From positions 273,990 through 337,989 of the forward strand of contig NZ_FMZC01000002.1 in assembly GCF_900102625.1 (NCBI RefSeq): a stretch of DNA of 64,000 nucleotides, given 5' to 3'. The notes under the pieces are model-generated. The model did no database searches, was not told where the DNA came from, and worked only from the letters and a program-made list of their open reading frames with translations. Every line of letters starts with the position of its first letter. The first letter of the stretch is position 1. The stretch comes from Paracidovorax valerianellae (GTDB lineage: Bacteria > Pseudomonadota > Gammaproteobacteria > Burkholderiales > Burkholderiaceae_C). Shown one piece after another: positions 1 through 9,726 of the stretch. Position numbers and translations under genes: made by a program.

Positions 1-7
1 CAGGCAG

Positions 8-176
8 GTCGCACCCCATGTGGGCGCGTGGATTGAAACATGGCCGCTTTTTTCCCATTGCGTCGCACTGGGACAGTCACGCCCCATGCGAGCGCGTGGG
101 TTGAAACTCGTACAGCGTGCCGGCGTAGTTGTCGCCTTGGCCCTCACTCGCACCGTTCAGGCGCGTAGGTCGAAAC
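8..176 (+). CRISPR. Trailer end of a Type I-C CRISPR array (3 repeats, 2 spacers in window)
   Basis: Three 32-bp repeats lie at 8-39, 76-107 and 145-176, separated by spacers of 36 bp (40-75) and 37 bp (108-144). The first repeat starts GTCGC and ends GGATTGAAAC, the typical Type I-C form. The second has a few changes. The third keeps mainly its right half (GGCGCGT and CGAAAC) and is strongly degraded in its left half. Progressive decay to the right, with the conserved GAAAC end facing right, indicates the leader-distal end; the leader and cas genes should lie to the left, outside the window. No cas gene is present here. Type assignment rests on repeat sequence and spacing only. Confidence 0.85.
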
Positions 177-218
177 GTTCAGCACTACTCGATCAGCCTG
201 GAGGCCAAGAGGTCGTGC

Positions 219-240
219 TCCATGCAGGCTTTTGCATGGA
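219..240. terminator. Small hairpin between CRISPR tail and efflux gene
   Basis: TCCATGCA (219-226) and TGCATGGA (233-240) form a perfect 8-bp stem with a 6-base loop, just beyond the stop codon of the outer-membrane factor gene that ends at 256 on the minus strand. There is no clear U-tract, so it may be a weak terminator or mRNA 3'-end structure. Confidence 0.35.
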
Positions 241-255
241 AAGCACTCTGCTATT

Positions 256-1698
256 TCACTTTACTGCCCCGCCCTCCCAAGGCGCATGCCACCCGCCGCC
301 CAGTGCCTGCACCAGCGTCGCCGCAGCCAATTGCCGGTTCACCTGCAACAGCAGCAAGGCACGGCGTGCCGACAGCGCGGTCACCTGGGCGGTGACGACC
401 TCGGTGTAGCTCACCTGGCCTTCCCGGTAGCGGTTGAGCAGTTGCTGCTCGGTCAGGTTGGCCGCTGACACGGCTTCCTGGCGCAGCGGCTCCTGGGCCT
501 GCAATGTGCGCAGCACGGTGAGCTGGTCTTCCACGTCCTGGAAAGCGGTGAGCACGGTCTGGCGATACGTGGCCGCGCGGGCGTCGCGGGCAGCTTCGGC
601 GCCTTCGACGCGGGCGGCGATGGCGCCGCCGTCGAACACCGTTTGCGCCACCGACAGGCCGAGCGACCACAGCGCACCGGAGGCGCTGAACAGGTCGCCC
701 ACGCTGGTGCCGCTGCGGCCCAGCGAGGCGGTCAGGCTCAGGCTGGGGTAATAGGCGGAGCGCTGCACGCCGATCTGCGCATTAGCGGCGGCCACCGCGC
801 GTTCGGCGGCGGCGATGTCGGGGCGGCGCTGCAGCAGGGTCGATGGGATACCGGCGGGCACCTCGGGCGCACGCATCACCCATGGCGCGGGCGGCAGCGA
901 AAACGAGGCGGGGGCCACGCCCGTCAGCACGGCGATGGCGTGTTCATAGCGGGCGCGGTTCTGCTGCATGGTGGCCAGGTCGGCGCGCGCATTGGCCAGC
1001 TGGGTGCGGGCCTGCAGCACGTCGGAATTGGCGACCACGCCGGCCGAGTAGCGGTTCTGGGCGATCTGCAGGCTGCGTTCGTAGCCTTGCACGGTGGCTT
1101 GCAGCAGATCGATCTCGGCATCGGCCTCGCGCAATTGGAAATAGGCGGAGACGAGCGAGCCCACGGCGGAGAGACGGGCCGAGGCCAGGTCGGCCTCGCT
1201 GGCCTGGGCGTTGGCGCTGGCGTTGTCCACCGCGCCGCCCAGCCGGCCCCACAGGTCGGGGGCCCAGTCCGCGCCCAGCGCCGCCTGGGTGGTGGTGCCG
1301 CGCCGGGCAGAGCCTTCGCCGCCCGCACGCGAGCCGCTGCCCGACAGGCTGACCGAGGGCAGCAGGCCGGCCCGCTGCTCGCGCACCAGCGCCTGCGCCT
1401 GGGCATAGGCGGCCACCGCGGCGGCGATGTTCTGGTTGGACAGCTGCACCTGCGCCGCGAGCCGGTTCAGATCATCGTCCTGGAACAAAGTCCACCAGTC
1501 GCCGCGGTCGATCGCGTCGGCCGGGGCTGCCGGCTGCCACAGCGCACCGACCTCTTTGAAAGCAGTGGGCATGGACGGCAGCTCGGGGCGCTGGTACACC
1601 GGCGCAACCGAGCACGCGGCCAGCGGCAGCAAGGCGCCGAGGCAGGCGAGGCGCATGGCGCGCGGCGCCCAGTCAATGAAAGGAAAAGCGGGTTTCAT
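256..1698 (-). CDS. RND efflux outer-membrane factor (NodT/OprM family lipoprotein)
   Basis: Outer-membrane channel of a tripartite efflux pump, 480 aa. The N-terminus has a signal peptide ending in a lipobox (LPLAAC near residue 29), followed by the family opening 'SVAPVYQRPELP'. Two OEP repeats follow, each a long amphipathic helical pair; typical motifs are 'LGADWAPDLWGRL', 'LLQRRPDIAAAER' and 'YYPSLSLTASLG'. The length fits the OprM/OpmB group. The start codon overlaps the stop of the upstream mdtC by four bases (ATGA), so it is the last gene of the four-gene mdtABC-OMF unit and is probably translationally coupled. The four-gene order matches the MuxABC-OpmB arrangement of Pseudomonas; the substrate cannot be deduced. 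Confidence 0.92.
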   Translation of the reverse strand: MKPAFPFIDWAPRAMRLACLGALLPLAACSVAPVYQRPELPSMPTAFKEVGALWQPAAPADAIDRGDWWTLFQDDDLNRLAAQVQLSNQNIAAAVAAYAQAQALVREQRAGLLPSVSLSGSGSRAGGEGSARRGTTTQAALGADWAPDLWGRLGGAVDNASANAQASEADLASARLSAVGSLVSAYFQLREADAEIDLLQATVQGYERSLQIAQNRYSAGVVANSDVLQARTQLANARADLATMQQNRARYEHAIAVLTGVAPASFSLPPAPWVMRAPEVPAGIPSTLLQRRPDIAAAERAVAAANAQIGVQRSAYYPSLSLTASLGRSGTSVGDLFSASGALWSLGLSVAQTVFDGGAIAARVEGAEAARDARAATYRQTVLTAFQDVEDQLTVLRTLQAQEPLRQEAVSAANLTEQQLLNRYREGQVSYTEVVTAQVTALSARRALLLLQVNRQLAAATLVQALGGGWHAPWEGGAVK

Positions 1699-4600
1699 GG
1701 TCGAGGCAGTGGAGTCGGCACGCCCGCAGCAGGCGCAGCGCGGCTCAGTTGGTGTTCGTTGGCGGATCGGCGGCGCAGCTTGTCCAGCAGCACATAGACG
1801 ACCGGGGTAGTGAGCAAGGTGAGCAGTTGGCTGGCGATGAGCCCGCCTATGATGGCGACCCCCAGCGGCTGGCGCAGTTCGGAGCCCTGGCCGAAGCCGA
1901 TGGCCAGCGGCAGTGCGCCCAGCGCCGCGGCCAGCGTGGTCATGAGGATGGGGCGAAAGCGCAGCATGCAGGCCTCGCGCACGGCCTCCAGCGCCGACAG
2001 GCCCCGGGCGCGCTCGGCCTCCAGCGCGAAGTCGATGATGAGGATGGCGTTCTTCTTCACGATGCCGATCAGCAGGAACACGCCGATGAGCGCAATGATC
2101 GTGAACTGCATGTTGAACAGCAGCAGCGCCAGCACCGCCCCCACGCCGGCCGAGGGCAGCGTGGTCAGCACCGTGATGGGGTGGATCAGGCTTTCATACA
2201 GCACACCGAGCACGATGTAGATGACCACGATGGCCGCCAGAATCAGCAGGAACTGCTGCGATTGCGACTGCTGGAACCCGAGCGCCGTGCCCTGGAAACT
2301 GCCGCGCACATTGGTGGGCATGGCGATGTCGGCCTCGGCCTGCTCGATGATCTGCCGCGCCTGGCCCAGCGATGTGTTGCCGTCCAGGTTGAACGAGATG
2401 GTGGTGGCCAGCTCACCGTCCTGGTGGTTGATCGACGTGGGCGATGCACGCTCCACCACCTTGGCGATGGCGCTCAGCGGCACCATGGTGGAGGCGGTGT
2501 TGCTCAGCACCTGGCCGGTGGAGGCGCCACGCTGGCCCGGGTTGGCTGCGGTGCCGGTGGTGCCCGCGGGGTTCGACGCGACGAAGATGTCGGCGAGCGC
2601 GGGCGGGCCCTTGGTGTACTCGGGCGCCCACTCCATGATCACGGAGTACTGGTTCAGCTCGCCATAGATGGTGGCGACCGAGCGCTGGCCGAACGCGTTG
2701 TACAGCGCGCTGTCGATGGCCGAGGCGCTCACCCCCAGGCGCGATGCGCTGGCCCGGTCCACCTCGACATAGGTTTCCACGCCGTTGTCGGCCTGGTCGG
2801 TGTCTACGTCGGTGAGCAGTTCCTCTTGCTTCAGGCGTTCGGCCAGGCGCGTGGCCCACAGCCGCATGTCGGCCAGGTTGTCGCTCTTCAAGGTGTACTG
2901 ATAGGTGGAGTTGCTGGAGCGCCCGCCCATGCGCAAATCCTGCACGGGGCTCAGAAACACCTGCAGCCCGGTGATCTGCGCCAGTTGCGGGCGCAAGCGC
3001 CCGATCACGGCATTGCTGCTGTCGGCCCGCTCGCCCACGGGCTTCAGGTTGATAAACAGAAAGCCACCGCCCGCGCGCCCGCCGCCGGAAAAGCCCACCA
3101 CGGTGTCCACCGCCGGGTCGCTGCGGATGATGCCCACCGCCTGGCGCAGCTTGCGCGCCAGCGCGTCGGACGAAATGCTCTGGTCCGCCCGCAGGCCGCC
3201 ATTGAGCTGGCCGTTGTCCTGCTGCGGAAAGTAGCCCTTGGGGATCTTGCTGAACAGGTACACGTTCAGGCCGATCACCGCCAGCAGCACCAGCATGACC
3301 AGCGCCTTGCTGGCCAGCGCCCAGTCCAGGCTGTGAGCGTAGCCGCGCAGCATGCCGTCGTAGCCCCGCTCGGCCCAGCGCGCGAAGCGGCCCGGCGGCT
3401 TGGCCTGGGCGGGGTCTTCCGAGCGCAGCAGCCATGCACACATCATCGGCGTGGTGGTGAGCGAGATGACGAGCGAGATCGCCACCGCCACCGACAGCGT
3501 GACCGCGAACTCCCGAAAGAGCCGGCCCACCTGCCCGTCCATGAACAGCAACGGGATGAACACCGCCACCAGCGACAGGCTGATCGACAGCACGGTGAAG
3601 CCCACTTCGCGGGCACCCAGCAGCGCCGCCGAGATGCGGTCCATGCCCGCTTCGATGTGGCGGCTGGTGTTCTCCAGCACCACGATGGCATCGTCCACCA
3701 CGAAGCCGGTGGCCACTGTGAGCGCCATGAGGCTCAGGTTATTGAGGCTGAAACCCAGAAAGTACATGATGCCGAAGGTGCCCAGCAGCGACACCACCGT
3801 GGCCACCGCAGGGATGACGGTGGCCCGCGCCTTGCGCAGGAACAGCCCCACCACCAGCACCACCAGCGCGATGGAAACCATGAGCGTGAACTCGATCTCG
3901 CGCAGCGACGAGCGGATGGAGTTGGTGCTGTCCGACGCCACCGAAACCTGGATGTCCTGCGGCAGCTGCGCCTGCAGGTCGGGCAGCAGGGCGCGCACGC
4001 CGTCCACCGTGTCGATGATGTTGGCGCCGGGCTGCCGCGTGATGAGCACGACGATGGCCGGGTCGCCGTTGAACAGGCCCAGCGTGCGCGTGTTCTCAAC
4101 GCCGTCGACCACGCGCGCAACGTCGCCCAGCCGCACGGCCGCGTTGTTGCGCCACGCGATCACCAGCGAGGCATAGTCGGACGCCTTGCGCGACGGCGAC
4201 GGGGTGTAGATCTGCAGCCGCTTGCCGTCGCCTTCGATGGCGCCCTTGGGCCGATTGGCGTTGGAGGCCTGGATGGCCGCGCGCACGTCCTCGGTGCTGA
4301 TGCCGTAGCGGTTGAGCGCGAAGGGCAGCAGCTCCACGCGCACGGCCGGCAGCGATCCGCCGCCGATTTCCACCTCGCCCACGCCCGCCACCTGCGAGAT
4401 GCGCTGGCTCACCACGTTGGAGACGGCGTCGTAGATCTCGCCCGGCGTGCGCGTCTTGGAGGTCAGCGTCAGGATGATGATGGGCGCATCGGCCGGGTTG
4501 CGCTTGCGGTAGGTGGGGTTGCTGCGCAGCGTGGCGGGCAGGTCCACGCGCGCGGCGTTGATGGCCGCCTGCACCTCGCGCGCGGCGCTGTCGATGTTGC

Positions 4601-4895
4601 GGCTCAGGTCGAACTGCAGGCTCACGCGGGCCGAGCCGGTCGAGCTGCTCGATGTCATTTCGTTCACGCCCGCGATCACGCCCAGCCGGCGCTCCAGCGG
4701 CGTGGCCACGCTGGTGGCCATCGTTTCGGGGCTGGCACCCGCGAGGCTGGCCGACACCGAGATGGCCGGGTAGTCCACCTGCGGCAGCGGCGCCACCGGC
4801 AGCACGAAGAACGCGGCGATGCCCGCCAGTGCTATGCCGATGGTCAGCAGCACGGTGGCGACCGGGCGCTCGACGAAGGGGCGCGACAGGTTCAT
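1695..4895 (-). CDS. mdtC: RND multidrug efflux permease, MdtC-type subunit
   Basis: Inner-membrane proton/drug antiporter of the HAE1 RND family, 1066 aa, the second of two different permease subunits that form a mixed trimer in MdtBC/MuxBC pumps. The N-terminus 'MNLSRPFVERPVATVLL' is the classic RND first helix. The TM4 motif 'GFVVDDAIVVLEN' carries the two proton-relay aspartates (about D401 and D402). A repeat of the RND core follows in the second half ('LLIGIVKKNAILIIDFALEAER'). The frame stays open upstream to 5105, but the start at 4895 is chosen because the preceding protein would lie inside mdtB, the family N-terminus begins here, and it forms an ATGA overlap with the mdtB stop. Confidence 0.95.
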   Translation of the reverse strand: MNLSRPFVERPVATVLLTIGIALAGIAAFFVLPVAPLPQVDYPAISVSASLAGASPETMATSVATPLERRLGVIAGVNEMTSSSSTGSARVSLQFDLSRNIDSAAREVQAAINAARVDLPATLRSNPTYRKRNPADAPIIILTLTSKTRTPGEIYDAVSNVVSQRISQVAGVGEVEIGGGSLPAVRVELLPFALNRYGISTEDVRAAIQASNANRPKGAIEGDGKRLQIYTPSPSRKASDYASLVIAWRNNAAVRLGDVARVVDGVENTRTLGLFNGDPAIVVLITRQPGANIIDTVDGVRALLPDLQAQLPQDIQVSVASDSTNSIRSSLREIEFTLMVSIALVVLVVGLFLRKARATVIPAVATVVSLLGTFGIMYFLGFSLNNLSLMALTVATGFVVDDAIVVLENTSRHIEAGMDRISAALLGAREVGFTVLSISLSLVAVFIPLLFMDGQVGRLFREFAVTLSVAVAISLVISLTTTPMMCAWLLRSEDPAQAKPPGRFARWAERGYDGMLRGYAHSLDWALASKALVMLVLLAVIGLNVYLFSKIPKGYFPQQDNGQLNGGLRADQSISSDALARKLRQAVGIIRSDPAVDTVVGFSGGGRAGGGFLFINLKPVGERADSSNAVIGRLRPQLAQITGLQVFLSPVQDLRMGGRSSNSTYQYTLKSDNLADMRLWATRLAERLKQEELLTDVDTDQADNGVETYVEVDRASASRLGVSASAIDSALYNAFGQRSVATIYGELNQYSVIMEWAPEYTKGPPALADIFVASNPAGTTGTAANPGQRGASTGQVLSNTASTMVPLSAIAKVVERASPTSINHQDGELATTISFNLDGNTSLGQARQIIEQAEADIAMPTNVRGSFQGTALGFQQSQSQQFLLILAAIVVIYIVLGVLYESLIHPITVLTTLPSAGVGAVLALLLFNMQFTIIALIGVFLLIGIVKKNAILIIDFALEAERARGLSALEAVREACMLRFRPILMTTLAAALGALPLAIGFGQGSELRQPLGVAIIGGLIASQLLTLLTTPVVYVLLDKLRRRSANEHQLSRAAPAAGVPTPLPRP

Positions 4896-7800
4896 GGCGC
4901 GGACCCGGGCGCAGCCTCGGGCGAGGTGGCGGGCGCAGCCTGCGCCGGGGCTGAAGCGGTGCCTCGGCCCGTCCAGCGGCGGCCCAGGCGGTCGAAGGCC
5001 AGGTAGATCACCGGCGTGGTGAACAGGGTCAGCATCTGGCTCAGCACCAGCCCGCCGAAGATGGCCAGGCCCAGCGGCCGGCGCAGCTCGGCGCCCTCGC
5101 CCCAACCCAGCATGAGCGGCAGCGCGGCGAACAGCGCAGCCAGCGTGGTCATCAGAATGGGCCGGAACCGCAGCAGCGCCGCCTGGTGGATGGCCTGGTG
5201 CGGCGGCATGCCCTGCTGGCGCTCGGCATCGATGGCGAAGTCGATCATCATGATCGCGTTCTTCTTGACGATGCCGATCAGCAGAATGATGCCGATGATG
5301 CCGATCACCCCCAGGTCGTTGCCCGTCACCATGAGCATCAGCAAGGCGCCCACGCCGGCCGACGGCAGCGTGGACAGAATGGTCAGCGGGTGGATGTAGC
5401 TTTCATACAGCACGCCCAGCACGATGTACACGCACACCATGGCCGCGAGGATGAGCCACAGCTGGCTGGACAGCGATTTTTCGTAGGCCCCTGCCGCCCC
5501 GAGGAATTGCATCGACAGCCCGGCGGGCACGCCGATCTCCTGCGCCGCGGCGCGAATGGCATCGACCGCATTGCCCAGCGACACGCCCTCGGCCCGGTCG
5601 AAGCCCAGCGTCGCGGCCGGGTACTGCGCCACGCGGGTGACCTGCAGCGGCGCGAGCTGCTCGCGGATGGTGGCTACGGCCGACAGCGGCGTGGGCGTGC
5701 CGCCGCCCGTGCGCAACTGCAGCGTGCCCAGCGCCTCGGGGCTGTTGAGCTGCTCTTGCTGCGCCTCCAGGATCACGCGGTACTGATTGGTCTCGGTGAA
5801 GATGGTGGAGACGATGCGCTGGCCGAACGCGCTGTAGAGCGTGTCGTCCACCGAACTGGCCGTGACCGACAGGCGTGAGGCCGTGTTGCGGTCGATGTCC
5901 ACATAGGCCGACAGGCCCTGCGCGCCGGCATCGGTGGTGGCGTTGCGCACCTGGGGCACCGTGCGCAGGCGCTCCACGAGCTTGTTCGTCCACTCGTTCA
6001 CCTGCGCCGAATCCACGCCGCCGATGGACAGGCGGTATTCGGTGGGCCCGGTCTCGGCGTCGATGGTCAGGTCCTGCGTGGGCTGCAGGTACAGCGTCAC
6101 GCCGGCCACGGCGCGCACCCGGTCGCGCAGGCGCTGCATGACGGCCTCCTGCCCGTCGCGCTCCGGCTTCAGGTTGATCAGCATGCGCCCGGCGTTCAGC
6201 ATGGTGTTGTTGGCCGCGTCCACCCCGATGAAGGAGCTGAGCGACTGCACGTCGGGGTCGGCCAGGATGGCGCGGGCCGCGGCCTGCTGCAGCTCGCTCA
6301 TGCGGGCATACGAAACATCCTGCGAGGCCTCGACACGCGCCTGCAACTGGCCCGTGTCCTGCGTGGGAAAGAGCCCCTTCGGAATCACCACGTACAGCAG
6401 CGCCGTGAGCGCCATGGTCAGCAGCGCCACCACCAGCGTGGCGCCCTGGCGGCGCAGCACCCACTGCAGCCAGATGTCGTAGCGTGCGATCACGCGGTCG
6501 AAGCCGCGCTGCACCGCTGCGCTCCAGCCGCGCCGCTCGCCGTGCGGCGGCTCGGGCTTGAGCCAGCGCGCCGACATCATGGGCACCAGCGTGAGCGACA
6601 CCACGGCCGAGATCAGGATGGTCAGCGCCAGCGTGACGGCGAACTCGCGGAACAGCCGCCCCACCACGTCGCTCATGAACAAGAGCGGAATCAGCACCGC
6701 GATCAGCGACACGGTGAGCGAGATGATGGTGAAGCCGATCTGCGTGGCGCCCTTGAGCGCGGCCTGGAACGGCGGCTCGCCCTCTTCGATGTAGCGGGCG
6801 ATGTTCTCGATCATCACGATGGCATCGTCCACCACGAAGCCGGTGGCGATGGTGAGCGCCATCAGGCTCAGGTTGTTCAGGCTGTAGCCCAGCAGGTACA
6901 TCACGCCGCAGGTGCCGATGAGCGAGATCGGCACCGCAAGGCTGGCGATCACCGTGGCGCGCAGGCTGTGCAGGAAGAAGAAGATCACCAGCACGACCAT
7001 CAGCACGGCCAGCACCAGCTCCATCTCCACGTGGTGCACCGACGCGCGGATGCCCGTGGTTCGGTCCGACAGCACCTCGACCTTCAGCGATGCGGGCAGG
7101 CCGGCCTGCAGCTCGGGCAGCTGCTTCTTGATGTTGTCCACCGTGGCGATCACGTTGGCGCCGGGCTGGCGCTGCACGTTCAGGATGATGGCCGGCGTCT
7201 CGTTGGCCCAGGCACCCAGGCGGTTGTTCTCGGCGCTGTCCACCACACGGGCCACGTCGGTCATGCGCACGGGGGCGCCGTTCTTCCAGGTGACGATGAG
7301 GTTCTTGTAGTCGGCCACCGTCACCAGCTGGTCGTTGGCGTTGATGCTGTAGGAGCGCTGCGGCCCGTCGAAACTGCCCTTGGCGCTGTTGGCGTTGGCC
7401 GATGTGATGGCCGTGCGCAGCGTATCGAGCCCGATTCCGTACGAGGCCAGCGCCTTGGTGTCGGCCTGGATGCGCACGGCCGGCCGCTGCCCGCCGGCCA
7501 GGGTGACCAGGCCCACGCCGGGCACCTGGCTCATCTTCTGCGCCAGCCGCGTGTTCACGAGGTTCTGCACCTCGGTGAGCGGCAGGCTGTCGGAGCTGAT
7601 GGCCAGCGTGAGCACCGGCGCATCGGCCGGGTTCACCTTGGCGTACACCGGCGGCGCGGGCAGGTCGGTGGGCAGCAGCGAAGCGCCGGCGTTGATGGCG
7701 GCCTGCACCTCCTGCTCGGCCACGTCCAGCGCCAGCCCCAGGCCAAACTGCAGCGTGACGATGGACACGCCCGACGCGCTGGTGGACGACATGCGCGCCA

Positions 7801-8029
7801 GCCCCGGCATCTGGCCGAACTGGCGCTCCAGCGGCGCGCTCACGGTGCGGCTCATCACCTCGGGGCTGGCCCCGGGGTACAGCGTCTGCACCTGGATGGT
7901 GGGGTAGTCCACCTCTGGCAGTGCCGACAGCGGCAGCAGCTTGAAGCCGACCAGCCCGGCCAGCACGATGGCCACCATCAGCAATGCGGTGGCAACGGGT
8001 CTTTCGATGAAGGGACGCGATGGACTCAT
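4892..8029 (-). CDS. mdtB: RND multidrug efflux permease, MdtB-type subunit
   Basis: First RND permease of the pair, 1045 aa. It starts 'MSPSRPFIERPVATALL' and has the periplasmic porter domain, the TM4 motif 'GFVVDDAIVMIEN' (aspartates near 401 and 402), and the second-half motif 'LLIGIVKKNAIMMIDFAIDAER'. It is clearly paralogous to its neighbour but diverged, as expected for the heteromeric MdtB2C type rather than a recent duplication. The C-terminus ends in a low-complexity Ala/Pro tail. It follows the membrane-fusion gene after a 15-base gap and overlaps mdtC by four bases. Substrates are unknown; MdtABC homologues handle bile salts, novobiocin and flavonoid-like compounds in other species. 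Confidence 0.95.
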   Translation of the reverse strand: MSPSRPFIERPVATALLMVAIVLAGLVGFKLLPLSALPEVDYPTIQVQTLYPGASPEVMSRTVSAPLERQFGQMPGLARMSSTSASGVSIVTLQFGLGLALDVAEQEVQAAINAGASLLPTDLPAPPVYAKVNPADAPVLTLAISSDSLPLTEVQNLVNTRLAQKMSQVPGVGLVTLAGGQRPAVRIQADTKALASYGIGLDTLRTAITSANANSAKGSFDGPQRSYSINANDQLVTVADYKNLIVTWKNGAPVRMTDVARVVDSAENNRLGAWANETPAIILNVQRQPGANVIATVDNIKKQLPELQAGLPASLKVEVLSDRTTGIRASVHHVEMELVLAVLMVVLVIFFFLHSLRATVIASLAVPISLIGTCGVMYLLGYSLNNLSLMALTIATGFVVDDAIVMIENIARYIEEGEPPFQAALKGATQIGFTIISLTVSLIAVLIPLLFMSDVVGRLFREFAVTLALTILISAVVSLTLVPMMSARWLKPEPPHGERRGWSAAVQRGFDRVIARYDIWLQWVLRRQGATLVVALLTMALTALLYVVIPKGLFPTQDTGQLQARVEASQDVSYARMSELQQAAARAILADPDVQSLSSFIGVDAANNTMLNAGRMLINLKPERDGQEAVMQRLRDRVRAVAGVTLYLQPTQDLTIDAETGPTEYRLSIGGVDSAQVNEWTNKLVERLRTVPQVRNATTDAGAQGLSAYVDIDRNTASRLSVTASSVDDTLYSAFGQRIVSTIFTETNQYRVILEAQQEQLNSPEALGTLQLRTGGGTPTPLSAVATIREQLAPLQVTRVAQYPAATLGFDRAEGVSLGNAVDAIRAAAQEIGVPAGLSMQFLGAAGAYEKSLSSQLWLILAAMVCVYIVLGVLYESYIHPLTILSTLPSAGVGALLMLMVTGNDLGVIGIIGIILLIGIVKKNAIMMIDFAIDAERQQGMPPHQAIHQAALLRFRPILMTTLAALFAALPLMLGWGEGAELRRPLGLAIFGGLVLSQMLTLFTTPVIYLAFDRLGRRWTGRGTASAPAQAAPATSPEAAPGSAP

Positions 8030-8044
8030 GAAGGCGCCGTGCGG

Positions 8045-9520
8045 TCAGGGGGTCTGCGGGGCGGAGGCACCCGGGGTGCCGGCACCCGCCGTACCAGCCG
8101 AACCAGCGGCACCGGAAGCGCCCGGCTGGGCGCCCTCTTGCGGCGGCCGCTGGCGGCGTTCGCCGTCCGGCCCGCGGCCCTCGCCGCGTGGGCCCGAGGC
8201 CCACGCACGGCGCGGCTGGACCCCCGCGGCGCCGCTGGCGGCCGAGGCCGGTCCGCGCGCGCCCTGCAACTGCACCATGGCGCCGTCCTTCAGGCGGTCG
8301 CCGCCCTCGGTCACCACGCGCTCGCCAGCCTGCAGGCCTTCGGTGATGGCCATCAGCCCGACCGTGGCTTGCCCGCGCTTGACCTTGCGCAGCGACACGG
8401 TGCGGTCTTCGTTGATCACATAGACGAAATCGCCGCTCGCACCCGTGCGCACGGCCGTCACCGGCACCACCACGGCCGGCACTTCGCGCAGCAGCAGTTG
8501 CACGTTCACGAACTGGTTGGGAAACAGCGCGCCGTTGGCGTTGTCGAACCGCGCCTTGGCCTTGACCGTGCCGGTCGTGGTGTCCACCAGGTTGTCGAGC
8601 GTGGAGAATTTCCCCTTGCCCACTTCGGTGGTGCGGGTGCGGTCGAAAGCGGTCACGGCCAGCGGCTCGGCGCCCTGCTGCGACGCCTGCACGTCGGTCA
8701 CGCGGTCCTGCGGCACCGAAAACTGCACGTCGATGGGCGCCATCTGCGTGATGGTGGCAATGCCCGTGGCCTCGCCGCCGCTCACGTAGTTGCCGGCGTC
8801 CACCGTGCGCAGGCCGATGCGCCCGGTGGCGGGCGAGGTGACGCGGGTGTAGTCGAGGTTGAGCCGGGCGGTCTTTTCCTGGGCCAGATCGGTCATGACC
8901 GTGCCTTGCAGCTGCTTGACCAGCGCGGCCTGCGTGTCCACGTCCTGCCGCGCGATCGAGTCCTGCGACAGCAGCGTGCGGTAGCGCTCCAGCGTGATGC
9001 GGGCGTTGTCCAGCTGGGCCTCGTCGCGCTGGCGCGTGCCCTGCGCCTGCATCAGCGCCTGCTCGAACGGCCGCGGGTCGATCTGCGCCAGCACCTGGCC
9101 CTTCTTGACCATCTGCCCTTCGGTGAACAGCACCTGGGTCAGCACGCCCGACACCTGTGGGCGCAGCGTGACGGTGGTGACCGGCGTGACGGTGCCCAGC
9201 GCATGGATGACCACCGGTAGCGTGGACTGCCGCGCCGTGGCTTCGCCCACCGTGACCATGGCCCGTCCACCCCCACCGAACCCGGGCCCGCCCGGGCCTC
9301 CAGGACCGCCAGGCCCGGCCGGCGCGCCCGGCCCGCCCGCACCCCGCGCGGGGCCCGCTGGCGCCGTGCTTCGCTGCACCAGATACCAAGCGCCACCGCC
9401 CAGCACCGCCACCACGGCCAGCATCAGGAGCGTGCCCAGCCAGCGCGATCGCCGCGTGGGGGGCCGGTGGCCGGAAGGCGGCGGGTTGGGGGCGGGCGCG
9501 TCGTTTGGTGGTGGATTCAT
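8045..9520 (-). CDS. mdtA: RND efflux membrane-fusion protein, MdtA-type
   Basis: Periplasmic adaptor linking MdtBC to the outer-membrane factor, 491 aa from the chosen ATG at 9520. A Pro-rich cytoplasmic start is followed by one membrane anchor (about residues 27-47), then an unusual Gly/Pro/Ala stretch (about 58-86, repeated Gly-Pro-Gly triplets). The lipoyl/barrel-sandwich core follows, with the 'ALGTVTPVTTVTLRPQVSG' opening, an alpha-helical hairpin and a beta-barrel domain. A second low-complexity Ala/Gly tail ends the protein. A GTG-started extension to 9658 is possible but would put 46 atypical residues before the anchor. It is first in the mdtA-mdtB-mdtC-OMF unit; no clear promoter was found upstream. 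Confidence 0.9.
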   Translation of the reverse strand: MNPPPNDAPAPNPPPSGHRPPTRRSRWLGTLLMLAVVAVLGGGAWYLVQRSTAPAGPARGAGGPGAPAGPGGPGGPGGPGFGGGGRAMVTVGEATARQSTLPVVIHALGTVTPVTTVTLRPQVSGVLTQVLFTEGQMVKKGQVLAQIDPRPFEQALMQAQGTRQRDEAQLDNARITLERYRTLLSQDSIARQDVDTQAALVKQLQGTVMTDLAQEKTARLNLDYTRVTSPATGRIGLRTVDAGNYVSGGEATGIATITQMAPIDVQFSVPQDRVTDVQASQQGAEPLAVTAFDRTRTTEVGKGKFSTLDNLVDTTTGTVKAKARFDNANGALFPNQFVNVQLLLREVPAVVVPVTAVRTGASGDFVYVINEDRTVSLRKVKRGQATVGLMAITEGLQAGERVVTEGGDRLKDGAMVQLQGARGPASAASGAAGVQPRRAWASGPRGEGRGPDGERRQRPPQEGAQPGASGAAGSAGTAGAGTPGASAPQTP

Positions 9521-9726
9521 GGAAATGGCTGGCGGTGGCGGGTCGCGAAAGAAGGGCCCGGCCGTGGTCCGGCGAGGGCGCACGGGGGGCAGGCCGAATC
9601 GTAGGGGCTCAACGTACCGATTGTCCGGCTGCTGTGCGAAGAAAGGTAAATCTGTCACCCCTGTCCGCCGTCATGGCCAAACCGGCAAGCACAGTCCGGG
9701 GGCCCCAATCTGCCTGAAAGTGACCT

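Noticed and set aside
177..255. A fourth CRISPR repeat after 176
   Set aside because: No GAAAC-ending block at the expected distance; the array ends at the degraded third repeat.
1749..5006. Very long plus-strand open frame opposite mdtC
   Set aside because: Its protein is rich in His, Arg, Gln and Gly with no domain, as expected for the antisense of a high-GC gene; mdtC on the other strand has full family motifs.
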